64,000 nt of DNA from Pseudomonas putida (GTDB lineage Bacteria > Pseudomonadota > Gammaproteobacteria > Pseudomonadales > Pseudomonadaceae). The first letter of the stretch is position 1; the number at the start of each line of letters is the position of its first letter. Made by a program: the position numbers and the translations under genes. The notes beneath the pieces were generated by a model. That model was not told the origin of the DNA, did not search any database, and was given only the letters and a program-made list of their open reading frames with translations. Of the stretch, positions 37,005 to 47,000 are shown piece after piece. The stretch lies in NCBI RefSeq assembly GCF_001976065.1, contig NZ_MNAH01000005.1:135248-199247 (forward strand). The letters are read 5' to 3'.

Positions 37005-37493
37005 ATGTTCAAGAAGTTTGCAATCGCCGTCCCGATGACCCTCCTGGCCCTCAGCTCTTCGATGGCGTTCGCTGCGGAAGAAGCGCGCACCTCCATCAAT
37101 ATCAGCGCCAACATTCCAACCCAGGTGTTCCATGCCCAACCGGTCAACCCTGACTTTGGTAAAGATGAAAAAATGTTCTACAACCTGGCGTCCGGTACCT
37201 TGGACCCGGTGCGTGCGACTTACGATATTCGACACACCAATGGTTCGGTCGGTGCTTATGTGGAAGGCGGGCCACAACCCCTGTTCAACGGTAGCAGCAA
37301 CATTGCTCTGACCTATAGTTTCAACGGCATTACCTTGACCGGCGCTTCTCAGGAAGTGGTTGGCGATACCGAGTCCAACGGTGGCATGCGGGCTGACCTG
37401 GTGATTGCCGCGGCCAAACCCACTGCAGCGCAAACGGGCCTGTACACCGCCACTCCGGTTGTGATCTTTGATGCCATCCCGCGCATCCAGTAA
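37005..37493 (+). CDS. CS1-type major fimbrial subunit
   Basis: The 162-residue protein has a signal peptide ending MAFA-AEE (residue 23), then the N-terminal donor strand and Ig-like pilin fold of the CS1/CblA family (ISANIPTQVFHAQPVNPDFGKDE). The end, TPVVIFDAIPRIQ, is typical of alpha-class pilins. It is polymerised at the outer membrane by the usher encoded next. It is the first gene of a six-gene operon: pilin, usher, chaperone, minor pilin and two tip proteins. Its place next to the promoter fits the most highly expressed subunit. Confidence 0.88.
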   Translation: MFKKFAIAVPMTLLALSSSMAFAAEEARTSINISANIPTQVFHAQPVNPDFGKDEKMFYNLASGTLDPVRATYDIRHTNGSVGAYVEGGPQPLFNGSSNIALTYSFNGITLTGASQEVVGDTESNGGMRADLVIAAAKPTAAQTGLYTATPVVIFDAIPRIQ

Positions 37494-37600
37494 TACAGCC
37501 CTGATTCAAGACTTGTCCTGATTCGTTAACTTACCGGTCGATAGGTTGCTTCTGCCTGTCGATCGGGTTTTAACGCACATATCTCCAGAGAATCTCGTCC

Positions 37601-40123
37601 ATGTTCCCGATGACTCCCATCGCGACGGCGCTTGCCCTTTTTTTCTGCGCAACGGCCTTGGCCGCGCCAGCGGATAACGCTAATACGCCTCGAAGTTTGC
37701 TGGCACAAGCCAAGGGTTTGCCCAGCGAGTTCGAAGAGCATTTTTTTGATGTGCCCTTGGCTGTGCGCGTGGAGCTTGACCAACAATTTCTCGGTGAGGC
37801 GATGGTCGTGTTATCGCGCGACGATCGCGTCACCCTCGTTGATTTCACGGATATCAGCGACAGTACGATTAAACCCAGTGAGCGCGACACCTGGTCGAAC
37901 TATCTGAAACAAGGTGTAGCGCTGGGCGGCTGTCAGGCCAACTGCCCGGAGCAACTGGTGGCGGTGCACTACAGCCTGGAAAACTCACTGGTTTCGATCC
38001 TTACCGAAAACGCCGAGCGCGACGACCAGGTACAGCGTTACTACAGCTTGCCCGAAGGCGGCAGTACCGGCTTGATCGTGCGTAATCAGTTGAACCTCAA
38101 CGGCGGTCAGAACCAGGACCTGGGTGGGCGCTATGGCCTTGAGGCCAGCAGCAGCCTGGGCAACTGGACTCAAGCGGTCAACATTCAACTGTCTCGCCTG
38201 GGTGGTCTGGATAACCAGCTTTATCACTCGGTGAACGAGCTCTACACCCAGCGCGAACTGCAAGGCAGTTTCCTGCGCCTGGGTTTGTTCACGCCCTCGT
38301 CCGAAGGGCTGACCCGACAACCGCGTGCTTTCGGCGCCAGCCCCGACACCGCAGTGGGCATGATGTATGGCAGCTCCGACAGCCTGGCTATCAACAACCC
38401 CAAACCGGCGGTGTATCCGATTTATGTCACGGCCAATCGCCAGGGCTCGGTGGAAATCTACCGCGACGGTTTGCTGATCAATACCCAGGCGATGCCCGCC
38501 GGGTTGCAGACCCTCGATACTCGCCCGCTACCGGGTGGCATCTATGAGGTGGAAGTGCGCCTGATCGAAGACGGCCAGATCACCTCCAGCACCCAGGAGT
38601 TGGTCTACAAGCCGAGCAACTGGCGCGATCACGAAGAACGCTGGCGCTACAACCTGTTCGCCGGCCGTGAGTCCAAAGTGTTCAGCAACTGGGACGAGCA
38701 GGACGATGGCGACATGACCGCGGGTGCGGCGTTCAACTACCTGCTGCATCCACGGGTCATCCTGGGGTTGAGCGGGCGCCAGGTGCGCGACTCGTTTCAG
38801 TACGGCACCTCGGTCGATTGGTCGATCGTCAACAATGCCAGTCTCTTTGCCAACGTCTACCAGACTGAAGACTACGGCACCGGTCTGGATGTGCAGGGGC
38901 TGTATTCCTACGGCGGTGGCAGAATCGTTGCCAGTCACAACCGCAGCTGGCTCGACACCACCCGGCTCTATGACACCCTGCCGGACGGCACGCGAGTGCG
39001 CCAGCGCAATGTATTTGTCGGTCAGACCAGCAACTCGTCGCTTTCGGTGAATCATCGAATCACCAACAAAAGCTCGATCAATGCCCGGGTGTCCCACAGC
39101 GAAGGCAATACCGAAGGCACGGGCGTGGACCTGGGCTGGACCCAGCGCACCCGACTGTTTGGCAGCGATGCCAACTGGCGCCTGGCCCTGTTCGACCGAC
39201 CCGGCAGTTTCAGCTCGGGTGACGACCGCAATCGTGGCGTCGACCTGAGCGTCAACATTGCCTTGGGCGGCCCGGGTGAGCAGATCTCCGGCAGCATTGG
39301 CACGCGCACAGCCCGAGAGGGCGGCCGGGATAACAACGCCTCGGTCACCTACCGCAAAAGCCTGCAGGATCACCTGTTGCAAAGCGTCTCGGCCACCGCC
39401 ATCACCGACACCTACGGCGTCGGGTTGAACGCCATGGCGAGCATGCAATCGGACCTGGTCAGTGGCGACGGTTTCATCCAGCGTTCGTCCTTCAACAACG
39501 ACCTCACCGGTGGCTTGAACCTGGACAGCACCGTGGCCGTGGGCGGTCAAAAAATAGTCATGACCAGCCAGTATCACCGCGATGGTGCCGGCATGATCAT
39601 CGATGTCGAATCGGATATCGATGGCATCGCCCTGCGCGCCGACGACTTGAGCGGCGGCAGCGCGGTACTGCGGCCGGGGCGCAACTTCGTGCCGATCACC
39701 GCCTACAAAAGCAGCTCGGTCAGCTTCGACTTCGAAGGCAATCATGTGCCCGCCGCGACCATCCAGCCGGCCCGTTCCAGTTATCACTTGAACAAGGGCG
39801 GCGTGGAGTATCGCCAGGTGAAAGTGATGCGAACCCTGACCGTGCTCGGCCGCCTGATCGACCCCCAGGGCAACCCGCTCAAGGGCCACCACATCATCAA
39901 CCACGCCAGTCGCGGCGTGAGCGAAGTGGACGGCTTCTTCTCCATGGAAATGAACGCCGGCTCACCGACCCTGGAAGTGCGTCACGGCAACCAGTTGCTG
40001 TGCCAGTTCCGCCTCGACACGCGCAATGGCCGCACTGAAAACAACGTGTTGATGATTGGTGACCTGCGCTGCACGCCGGATACGTTGGCGGACGTGAATC
40101 CTATCGATCGGACAGCGGGTTGA
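37601..40123 (+). CDS. CS1-type fimbrial outer-membrane usher
   Basis: The 840-residue usher has a signal peptide ending near residue 22 (ATALAAPA) and an N-terminal chaperone-binding domain. A long beta-barrel region contains GGIYEVEVRLIEDGQ and repeated strand patterns, and C-terminal Ig-like domains follow (GRLIDPQGNPLKGHHIINH). Length and motifs fit the alternate chaperone-usher (alpha) class, as in CooC and CblC. It secretes and assembles subunits delivered by the periplasmic chaperone. The 107-base gap after the pilin could hold an mRNA-stability hairpin that lets pilin exceed usher levels. Confidence 0.9.
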   Translation: MFPMTPIATALALFFCATALAAPADNANTPRSLLAQAKGLPSEFEEHFFDVPLAVRVELDQQFLGEAMVVLSRDDRVTLVDFTDISDSTIKPSERDTWSNYLKQGVALGGCQANCPEQLVAVHYSLENSLVSILTENAERDDQVQRYYSLPEGGSTGLIVRNQLNLNGGQNQDLGGRYGLEASSSLGNWTQAVNIQLSRLGGLDNQLYHSVNELYTQRELQGSFLRLGLFTPSSEGLTRQPRAFGASPDTAVGMMYGSSDSLAINNPKPAVYPIYVTANRQGSVEIYRDGLLINTQAMPAGLQTLDTRPLPGGIYEVEVRLIEDGQITSSTQELVYKPSNWRDHEERWRYNLFAGRESKVFSNWDEQDDGDMTAGAAFNYLLHPRVILGLSGRQVRDSFQYGTSVDWSIVNNASLFANVYQTEDYGTGLDVQGLYSYGGGRIVASHNRSWLDTTRLYDTLPDGTRVRQRNVFVGQTSNSSLSVNHRITNKSSINARVSHSEGNTEGTGVDLGWTQRTRLFGSDANWRLALFDRPGSFSSGDDRNRGVDLSVNIALGGPGEQISGSIGTRTAREGGRDNNASVTYRKSLQDHLLQSVSATAITDTYGVGLNAMASMQSDLVSGDGFIQRSSFNNDLTGGLNLDSTVAVGGQKIVMTSQYHRDGAGMIIDVESDIDGIALRADDLSGGSAVLRPGRNFVPITAYKSSSVSFDFEGNHVPAATIQPARSSYHLNKGGVEYRQVKVMRTLTVLGRLIDPQGNPLKGHHIINHASRGVSEVDGFFSMEMNAGSPTLEVRHGNQLLCQFRLDTRNGRTENNVLMIGDLRCTPDTLADVNPIDRTAG

Positions 40124-40163
40124 TAGCCCGGCAGAACGTGATTAATCAACGAGGTACAGGACG

Positions 40164-40904
40164 ATGAAACGCCTGTTGGCATTATTTGGTTTTTGTTTGT
40201 TCACCCAGACTGCTCACGCCACACCGAGCATCAATATCGGCACCGTCTACGACTATCTGGACGGCGACAAAAGTACCTACCTGAAACGGGTTTTCAACGG
40301 TGGCGACAGCACCGCGTTCGTCAAGGTCAACATCCTCGAGATCCTCTATGACGCCGACGGAAAATCACAGGAAGTGCCCCTCAAGCCCCAGGCCGACGGC
40401 AAATCCCGCGACGGCTTGATGGCCAGCCCGGCGCGCTTGATCGTGCCGGCCAACGGCATGCAGGGCACGCGATTGCTGTTCATGGGCGAGCGCGACAAGG
40501 AACGCTATTTCCGCGTGCGTTTCGTCCCGGTGGTGCCCGAAAAGGAAGACGAATTCGCCGTCTCCAGCGAGGAGCGTGAGGACTATAAGAAAACCCTCTC
40601 TGCCGGGGTCAACGTATTGGCGGGTTACGGCGCGGTGTTTTTCGTACGGCCCAAGGCCACACGCTTCGAAAGCGCGATAGAAAACGCGGCGGGCACCTAT
40701 CGAATCCGCAACAACGGCAACACCGTCGTGGTGATCGATGAGTTCAAGGATTGCTCGGTCAAGAACGAGCAGGACTGCCAGCCGACGACCAAGCATCACA
40801 TCCTCGCCGGGCGAACGTTCGAGTTCGAGAAGCAGGCGGGTCGTGAGTACCGTTTCACGCTGGTTGAGGGTGAAAGCATCAAGAAACTGGACGTTAAAGG
40901 CTGA
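40164..40904 (+). CDS. Periplasmic fimbrial chaperone, CS1/CblB type
   Basis: The 246-residue protein has a signal peptide ending QTAHA (residue 19) and a two-domain Ig-like chaperone fold. PARLIVPANGMQGTRLLF near residues 91-108 and the RFVPVVPE segment correspond to the G1-strand and subunit-binding region. A CSVKNEQDC loop near residue 198 may carry a disulfide. It holds pilin subunits in the periplasm for the usher. Its stop overlaps the next start (TGATG). Confidence 0.87.
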   Translation: MKRLLALFGFCLFTQTAHATPSINIGTVYDYLDGDKSTYLKRVFNGGDSTAFVKVNILEILYDADGKSQEVPLKPQADGKSRDGLMASPARLIVPANGMQGTRLLFMGERDKERYFRVRFVPVVPEKEDEFAVSSEEREDYKKTLSAGVNVLAGYGAVFFVRPKATRFESAIENAAGTYRIRNNGNTVVVIDEFKDCSVKNEQDCQPTTKHHILAGRTFEFEKQAGREYRFTLVEGESIKKLDVKG

Positions 40905-41410
40905 TGACTATGTGCAAATCGCTGCTTCTGGTGTTTGTCTCGGCCATCGCCGCGGGGACGTCCACACCGGTTTTTTCTGCCCGTGAGGAACATCGTTTCG
41001 ACGTGGTCGTGACCATCCCCTCCCTGGCGTTCTATGTGATCCCGGCCGACCCCGGCTGGATCCACCGCGAGCAGCAATTGCCGTGGAATCTCACGTCGTC
41101 GACCCTGGGCGGTTTGCGCAAGTATTTCGATGTGAGGAACGAAGCCGGTTCGATCGAAGCCCGGCTTGAAGGCCGTCCCTACCTGTCCAACGGCACCGCC
41201 GCCCACGACATTGATATGCGGGTGCTGTTCAACGGCAAGCTGTTGAGCGAGCAGCAAAGCAGCGAAGTGGTTTCCCTGAGCGACGCCGCTTCCGGCAAAC
41301 GCGTGCTGCTGGAAATCCTGCCGATGCCGCCGGCCGATGGGGTTTACAAGCCCGGCAATTATTTTGGCAACGTCAACATGATCTTCAACGCGGTCATGCC
41401 AGGGGCTTGA
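40904..41410 (+). CDS. Second CS1-type pilin-like subunit
   Basis: The 168-residue exported protein has a signal peptide ending near residue 26 (PVFSA) and the CS1 pilin pattern: an N-terminal strand EEHRFDVVVTIPSLAFYVIPADP, a central FDVRNEAGSIEARLEG, and a C-terminal YKPGNYFGNVNMIFNAVMP. It is related to the major subunit but clearly divergent, so it may be a minor, adaptor or base subunit linking shaft and tip. It is coupled to the chaperone gene by overlap. CS1-like operons usually have four genes, so this is an extra component. Confidence 0.8.
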   Translation: MTMCKSLLLVFVSAIAAGTSTPVFSAREEHRFDVVVTIPSLAFYVIPADPGWIHREQQLPWNLTSSTLGGLRKYFDVRNEAGSIEARLEGRPYLSNGTAAHDIDMRVLFNGKLLSEQQSSEVVSLSDAASGKRVLLEILPMPPADGVYKPGNYFGNVNMIFNAVMPGA

Positions 41411-41435
41411 GCCCCGATTCCATGAGGCTAAAGGG

Positions 41436-42686
41436 ATGAACCGTTTTCAAGTGTTCCAGCGATATGTGGGCGTGACTATTTTGTTTTCGCTGTGGCTGTC
41501 TTCGGCGGGAGCTGCGGAGGTGTCGATTCAGGCCTCGTTCAAGCCGGACTCGGCGAACCCGCAGCGCAATAAATTCAAGAACGATACGCCGTCAAGTGGT
41601 TACTGCGGCAGCTACCCAGCGCAATGTCAAGAAAATGCCATGTTTAGCTTGCAGGTCCCGATTCAATTCAATTCCAGCAGGCCGATCATGGCCAACCATG
41701 AGAATCCACGTCAGGGAGCGTACATAAAGGTTCCGGCGCAGTGGAAAACGTTAACCGTCATTCACGAGACCACGGGTGAACAGGAAGACGTACAAGTGCG
41801 TATCGCCGGTTTTGGCTCCAACGTCGAATCTGATGACGTGATCAAGCTGGTGGGTGGGGGTAATGACTATCGACTTGCCTACGATCAACTGTGGGGTAGC
41901 CGTTGGGTCAACGCACCCGCTCCCTGCGGTTACAGTGGTATGGGTTATTTCACTCCGACGTCGTATCGCTTTTTCTGGAGAACCCCTAGAGAAGGCGCTT
42001 GCGTAAAACAGGCCAGGTTCAATGTGCCCTGGATGCGCTACCAGTACCTGGATTTTGCCTATGAACTGGTAACGCCCAACCCGTTGGGCATGTCCTCGGG
42101 AAAATACATAGGACAGCTGACCTACACCCTCGGCCCTGGGGCGGATTTCGACATGGGCGACGTCATGCTGCCCAGCAGTAATTTCCTGGCATTGAATTTC
42201 GAGTTGAGCGTGTTGCACACCCTCAAGGTCGATGTACCACCGGGCGGTAATCGCGTGGAACTGATGCCCGAAGGCGGCTGGCAATCGTGGCTCACGCAGG
42301 GTCGAAAACCGACGCGCCTGTTCCGCGACCAGACCTTCAACATTTCCGCCAGTTCGCGTTTCAAGATGCAGATGGAGTGTGAATACACCCAGGACGGCAA
42401 GACCTGTTCGTTACGAGAACCGCTGTCAGGTCACGTCGTGCCACTGAACGTGAGCGTGAGCCTGCCCCATGGATTGGCGGATACAGACGGGCAATCGGTC
42501 GATCGCAGGCCGCTACGACTCGATGGCAGTGGCACGCAGTTGTTCCAGCCAGCGCTTTATGTGGATCGGAAACCGGGAACGCTACATTTCGAAATTCCTG
42601 CAAGTGACGTGGGCGAGATGATTCGCCCCGGGCAACAGCGACAGTATTCCGGAAGCGTGACCGTCATCTGGGATTCGGAGGTTTAG
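41436..42686 (+). CDS. CS1-type tip adhesin, copy 1
   Basis: The 416-residue protein has a signal peptide ending AGAAEVS (about residue 26). The long N-terminal domain contains paired Cys (CGSYPAQC near 53-60, CGYSGMG near 163), and the C-terminal pilin domain ends GRVTVIWDSEV-like (GSVTVIWDSEV). Size, operon position and C-terminal fold match CooD/CblD, which cap the fimbria, start assembly and bind host receptors. AAAGGG lies just before the ATG. An almost identical gene follows 39 bases downstream. Confidence 0.87.
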   Translation: MNRFQVFQRYVGVTILFSLWLSSAGAAEVSIQASFKPDSANPQRNKFKNDTPSSGYCGSYPAQCQENAMFSLQVPIQFNSSRPIMANHENPRQGAYIKVPAQWKTLTVIHETTGEQEDVQVRIAGFGSNVESDDVIKLVGGGNDYRLAYDQLWGSRWVNAPAPCGYSGMGYFTPTSYRFFWRTPREGACVKQARFNVPWMRYQYLDFAYELVTPNPLGMSSGKYIGQLTYTLGPGADFDMGDVMLPSSNFLALNFELSVLHTLKVDVPPGGNRVELMPEGGWQSWLTQGRKPTRLFRDQTFNISASSRFKMQMECEYTQDGKTCSLREPLSGHVVPLNVSVSLPHGLADTDGQSVDRRPLRLDGSGTQLFQPALYVDRKPGTLHFEIPASDVGEMIRPGQQRQYSGSVTVIWDSEV

Positions 42687-42725
42687 TAGCCTTTTGTAGA
42701 AACGAAAAGGAATGAGGCTAAAGGG

Positions 42726-43979
42726 ATGAAGCGTTTTCAGTTGTTCAAGCGATGGGCGAGCGTGGGTGTTTTTGTGTCGCTGTGGCTGACATCGGCAGGG
42801 GCTGCGGAGGTGTCGATTCAGGCCTCGTTCAAGCCGGACTCGGCGAACCCGCAGCGCAATAAATTCAAAAACGATACGCCGTCAAGTGGTTACTGCGGCA
42901 GCTACCCAGCGCAATGTCAAGAAAATGCGATGTTTAGCTTGCAGGTCCCGATTCAGTTCAATTCCAGCAGGCCGATCATGGCCAACCATGAGAATCCACG
43001 TCAGGGAGCGTACATAAAGGTTCCGGCGCAGTGGAGAACGTTAACCGTCATTCACGAGGCCACGGGTGAACAGGAAGACGTACAAGTGCGTATCGCCGGT
43101 TTTGGCTCCGCCGCCGAATCTGATGACGTGATCAAGCTGGTGGGTGGGGGTAATGACTATCGGCTTGCCCACAATCAACTGTGGGGCAGCAGTTGGGTCT
43201 ACGCACCCGCTCCCTGCGGTTACAGCGGTATGGGTTTTTTCAGTCCGACCCGGTATCGCTTTTTCTGGAGAACGCCTAGAGAAGGCGCTTGCGTAAAACA
43301 GGCCAGGTTCAATGTGCCTTGGCTGCGCTACCAGTACCTGGATTTTGCCTATGAACTGGTAACGCCTAACCCGTTGGGCATGTCCTCGGGAAAATACATT
43401 GGACAGCTGACCTACACCCTCGGCCCTGGGGCGGATTTCGACATGGGCGACGTCATGCTGCCCAGCAGTAATTTCCTGGCATTGAATTTCGAGTTGAGCG
43501 TGCTGCACACCCTCAAGGTCGATGTACCACCGGGCGGTAATCGCGTGGAACTGGTGCCCGAAGGCGGCTGGCAATCCTGGCTCACACAGGGTCGAAAACC
43601 GACGCGCCTGTTCCGCGACCAGACCTTCAATATTTCCGCCAGTTCGCGTTTCAAGATGCAGATGGAGTGTGAATACAGCCTGGACGGTCAGACCTGCGCG
43701 GTGAGCGATCCTCTGAGCGGTCATGTCGCACCACTGAATGTCAGCGTGAGCCTGCCTGCTGGCTTGACGAACATCGCAGGACAACCTGTCAATCGCCTGC
43801 CATTACGGCGCAACGGTGGTGTCATGCAGATCTTTTTGCCAGGGTTCTATGTGGATCGCAAGCCAGGAACCCTGCATTTCGATATCCCTGCAAGTGTAGT
43901 CGGCGAGATGATTCGCCCCGGGCAACAGCGTCAGTATTCAGGACGCGTCACGGTTATCTGGGATTCGGAAGTCGGTTGA
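42726..43979 (+). CDS. CS1-type tip adhesin, copy 2
   Basis: The 417-residue paralogue has the same architecture: signal peptide, N-terminal adhesin domain, C-terminal pilin domain. Seven of the 13 N-domain differences fall within residues 147-181, around the APAPCGYSGMG segment, which may form a receptor-binding surface. It ends the operon and is followed by an inverted repeat before the convergent effector gene. Both copies are intact, so they may cap different fimbriae, compete for the tip, or act in series. No symbol is given because Pseudomonas naming is not settled. Confidence 0.87.
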   Translation: MKRFQLFKRWASVGVFVSLWLTSAGAAEVSIQASFKPDSANPQRNKFKNDTPSSGYCGSYPAQCQENAMFSLQVPIQFNSSRPIMANHENPRQGAYIKVPAQWRTLTVIHEATGEQEDVQVRIAGFGSAAESDDVIKLVGGGNDYRLAHNQLWGSSWVYAPAPCGYSGMGFFSPTRYRFFWRTPREGACVKQARFNVPWLRYQYLDFAYELVTPNPLGMSSGKYIGQLTYTLGPGADFDMGDVMLPSSNFLALNFELSVLHTLKVDVPPGGNRVELVPEGGWQSWLTQGRKPTRLFRDQTFNISASSRFKMQMECEYSLDGQTCAVSDPLSGHVAPLNVSVSLPAGLTNIAGQPVNRLPLRRNGGVMQIFLPGFYVDRKPGTLHFDIPASVVGEMIRPGQQRQYSGRVTVIWDSEVG

Positions 43980-43986
43980 GGCGGGG

Positions 43987-44020
43987 GCCCCTGAGGGCGA
44001 TTCATCGCGCCTTCAGGGGC
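43987..44020. terminator. Hairpin between convergent fimbrial operon and effector gene
   Basis: GCCCCTGA (43987-43994) pairs with TCAGGGGC (44013-44020), with further GGCG/CGCC pairing inside. No T run follows on either strand, so it is a weak terminator candidate, but it is the only hairpin between the two convergent units. Confidence 0.5.
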
Positions 44021-44031
44021 TGGTTACTCGA

Positions 44032-47000
44032 TCATGACTGCCCGGCTTTTTGCAGCGCCGCGCGGGTCAAGTTTCTGCTCAATTGCTTTTCCTCGTAACC
44101 GATGTCGTTGAGCAAACCGTCATACACCTCATCGGTCATGGGTTCATCGGTGAGTGCGATACCTTGCGCGATGCCAAGTTGTCCACAGAGGTCTTTCACT
44201 CGTTTTTCCAACGGCTCCCGTTGCGCGGGCTCCGATCCACTTGAATCGACCCAGGCATGCTGAGCGTCGCGCAGCTGATCGAGCAAGTCGGACCTGGTCT
44301 GGAAGCGTCGGGCATTGCGGCGAAACTCGTCTGGGTAGGTGTCGCGCAAGTATTTTTCCCAGAACGGTTGCTCGAGCATGTCGTTGACCAGGCCGTCGCC
44401 TTCTTCCATGGATACGATGGTGTTAAAGGCTGACTCAAGCGTGCGGGGGGAGACACCGGCAATATCTCGATGCAGCATCGCTGCGGATTGCCAGGGTAAA
44501 CCGAGGCGCTGAGCCAGGCCGGTTTCGTACGCCAGGTACACCTCGACCTCATCGGGATTGCCGGACCTGCTGCCGAAATCCGCCCGTGCAATGTCATCCA
44601 CACGTGCCAGGCGGGCAGCGCCCTTTGCCAGGAGCACCAGCCTGCTTTCAAGTTTCGCAGGCGATGCGGACAGGGCATACGCTTCGCTGACGAGCACCTT
44701 GATTCCCATGTGGTTGAACACCTGCGCACCGGCGTCGGCGCAAGTGGTGGGGGCCGTGGCTATTTCGAACAGCTCCTTGCGCAGCCTGCTGTCCAGGTTC
44801 ATCGCCTCGATCATGCGCCACACGCGATTCGATAGTTGCTTGCGCAACGCCCCCCCTGCCTGGTAATCGGCGCAGAGGGTCTGTTTCTGAATCAGTTCGA
44901 AAAAACCTTGGCTTCCCGGTTCAGCCATCAAGTCATGCCAGGCTTCCACTCGGAATCCGTGCAGCCCTGTGGTGTTTTCGCCCCACCATCTGGAGTCCTC
45001 TGGTATCGGCCATTGTTCGATCGCGCGCTCAGCCGCGGCGGAATAGGCCTGGGTGGCACTCAGTCCGACTGATCGGCGATAGCTTTCGTAGGCACTACGA
45101 TTGGCGTCCGAAAGGCGAGGTGCATCCAGTCGCGCGCGTGCGACGACGTAGGCGTCATCGGAGCCCGGGATCACGCTGGGTATTTCACTCAGTGGGTTTT
45201 CCAGCAGGTTGAGAAAGAAGTCCCTCGGCCGGCGTTTCTTGAACAGGCCTTCAGGCCATGTGGTCGCACCGGTATTGCTCAAACCCAGGGTTTTCAGTCT
45301 GGGCATGCGCTCGACGTTTGGCTGCAGCCCTAGCTGAGGGTTGTCATCGAGCCTGATCGTTTCCATGCGAGTCAGGTTCCTCAGCTGCTCCACCGCCGTG
45401 GGTGTCAATGTAATCTGGTTATCTGTCAGGCGCAGTGTTTGCAGCGAGTGCATCTTGCCAATCCCTTCCGGGAGTTCGGTCAGTTCGCAGTGCGCAGCGC
45501 TGAGCTGAGAAAGACGAGGAAAGTCTTTCAACAAGCCACCGGCGTCCGTCGCAAACCTTGTACGGTCCAGGCTCAGGGTGGTTATCTGGTCGAGGTAGTA
45601 CTTGATGTCGGGCAGTTTTTTCCACCAGTACTCCAGATCGTAACGGCTGAGCTCTGTCGACAAATCCAGTGCATAACCCCCATCAACGGTGGCGCTGCGT
45701 TCGCCAAAGACGCTTGGTTTTCTTTCGAAGCATTCCAGGATCCGGTCTGCAATGTGCTTTCCTCCGCGGGAAATGAAATCTTGTCGAGTCGGGTGCCAGG
45801 CGTCGACTTGACCGAAACTCCATTGGTCAAGCGTTTGGCGAAGCGTGTCCAGTTCACGCTCAAGCCGCCGGACCGTCTCAAGCGCCTGGTCGTGCGAGTC
45901 GCCAAGAGATTGAACAAACGTATCGACCTCCTGTTCGGTCAATCGGGGATAAAGATCCTGCACGCGTTCTTTCAAGGTCGCTGGCATCCTGGAGATCATG
46001 GGCCCCCGAAGAAGGGTGACTGTTTCCGGGGCTGCGACCGGGCGAATCGGTGGTTCAAGTAGTGCTGTGCGGCGCTCGCTGGGTGCTTCGGTTTTTGCCA
46101 TCACCCATTGTTTGAACTGCCTGCCCTGACCCGTCCGATAGCCCAGTTGCGTGCGTTTTTCCGCCGGCAAGGCGTAGAGCACCGAGTCGTAGAAGTCGTC
46201 GCTTTCGTGCAAGGTTTTGTTAGTGCCGTCGTGCACCTCGTACTTACCATGTTCATCCCTGATCAGGGTCCGAAGGGTTGTGGCCTCGTCGCTGCCAACG
46301 CTGCACCGCAATGCCCCGTCAAACGTAGCGTCACGCACTTCGACGCGTAAATCGCTGAAGGTGTCGGAGTGGATTCTAAGCGCATTGAGCGCCAGACTTT
46401 CAGTGTCGGGTGTCAGCAGGGCATCGTCATGGAAACCTTCATAGGCATGGCTGGTGCGCGCTTCGAATGCCGCTTCACGGGCCTGGCTTTTCAAGTCCAG
46501 GGGCACGCGTTGTTCCTGTTTCATGCGCGTAAGATCAGCTTGGCCAGCTTGGCCCAAGAGCTTTTGCGCCGCACTGCGCGGCAGCGTCGGAGCGCTTTGT
46601 ACGAGCTGCTGCACCTGCGGGTTATCCGACCGTTCACTGGCCTGGTACCGCTGATTGAAAATCTCGGTTTTCAGCGACTCCGCTTCATCGGCCAATAGAT
46701 TGCGCAGCGCTTGCAGCTGTTCATCCTTGGGGACTCGGCGGCCGAACAAGTGCCCGAGTTCGTCCTCATCAAGAAAGGCCAGAATGCTCTCTGGCAGCTT
46801 TGCGCCCATGACCTGGGAGAGATCGGTGGCGAGTGTCTGCCCGGGGCTCGCGTCGGGGTTTCCATACTGTCGAAAGCTTCCGGTCTGGCTGGCATCGGCA
46901 TACACCTTCAGCGCCTTGTCGGCAGGCCAGCCTTCGAGCGAAGTCGGGAGGTTTTCGAACCAGTAGGAGGATGGGTCAAGCGGCTGGCCGTTGCGGATGC

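Larger units (their letters stand above)
41436..43979 (+). repeat. Tandem duplication of the tip-adhesin gene
   Basis: Two direct copies of about 1.25 kb (41436-42686 and 42726-43979), including the upstream ATGAGGCTAAAGGG leader, are closely related. Between residues 27 and about 318 I count about 13 amino-acid differences. The last 98 residues have about 28, and the signal peptides also differ. Confidence 0.9.

Noticed and set aside
43980..44031. Immunity gene for the NEL protein or 1414-residue protein
   Set aside because: No small reading frame with credible start and coding character lies next to either gene.
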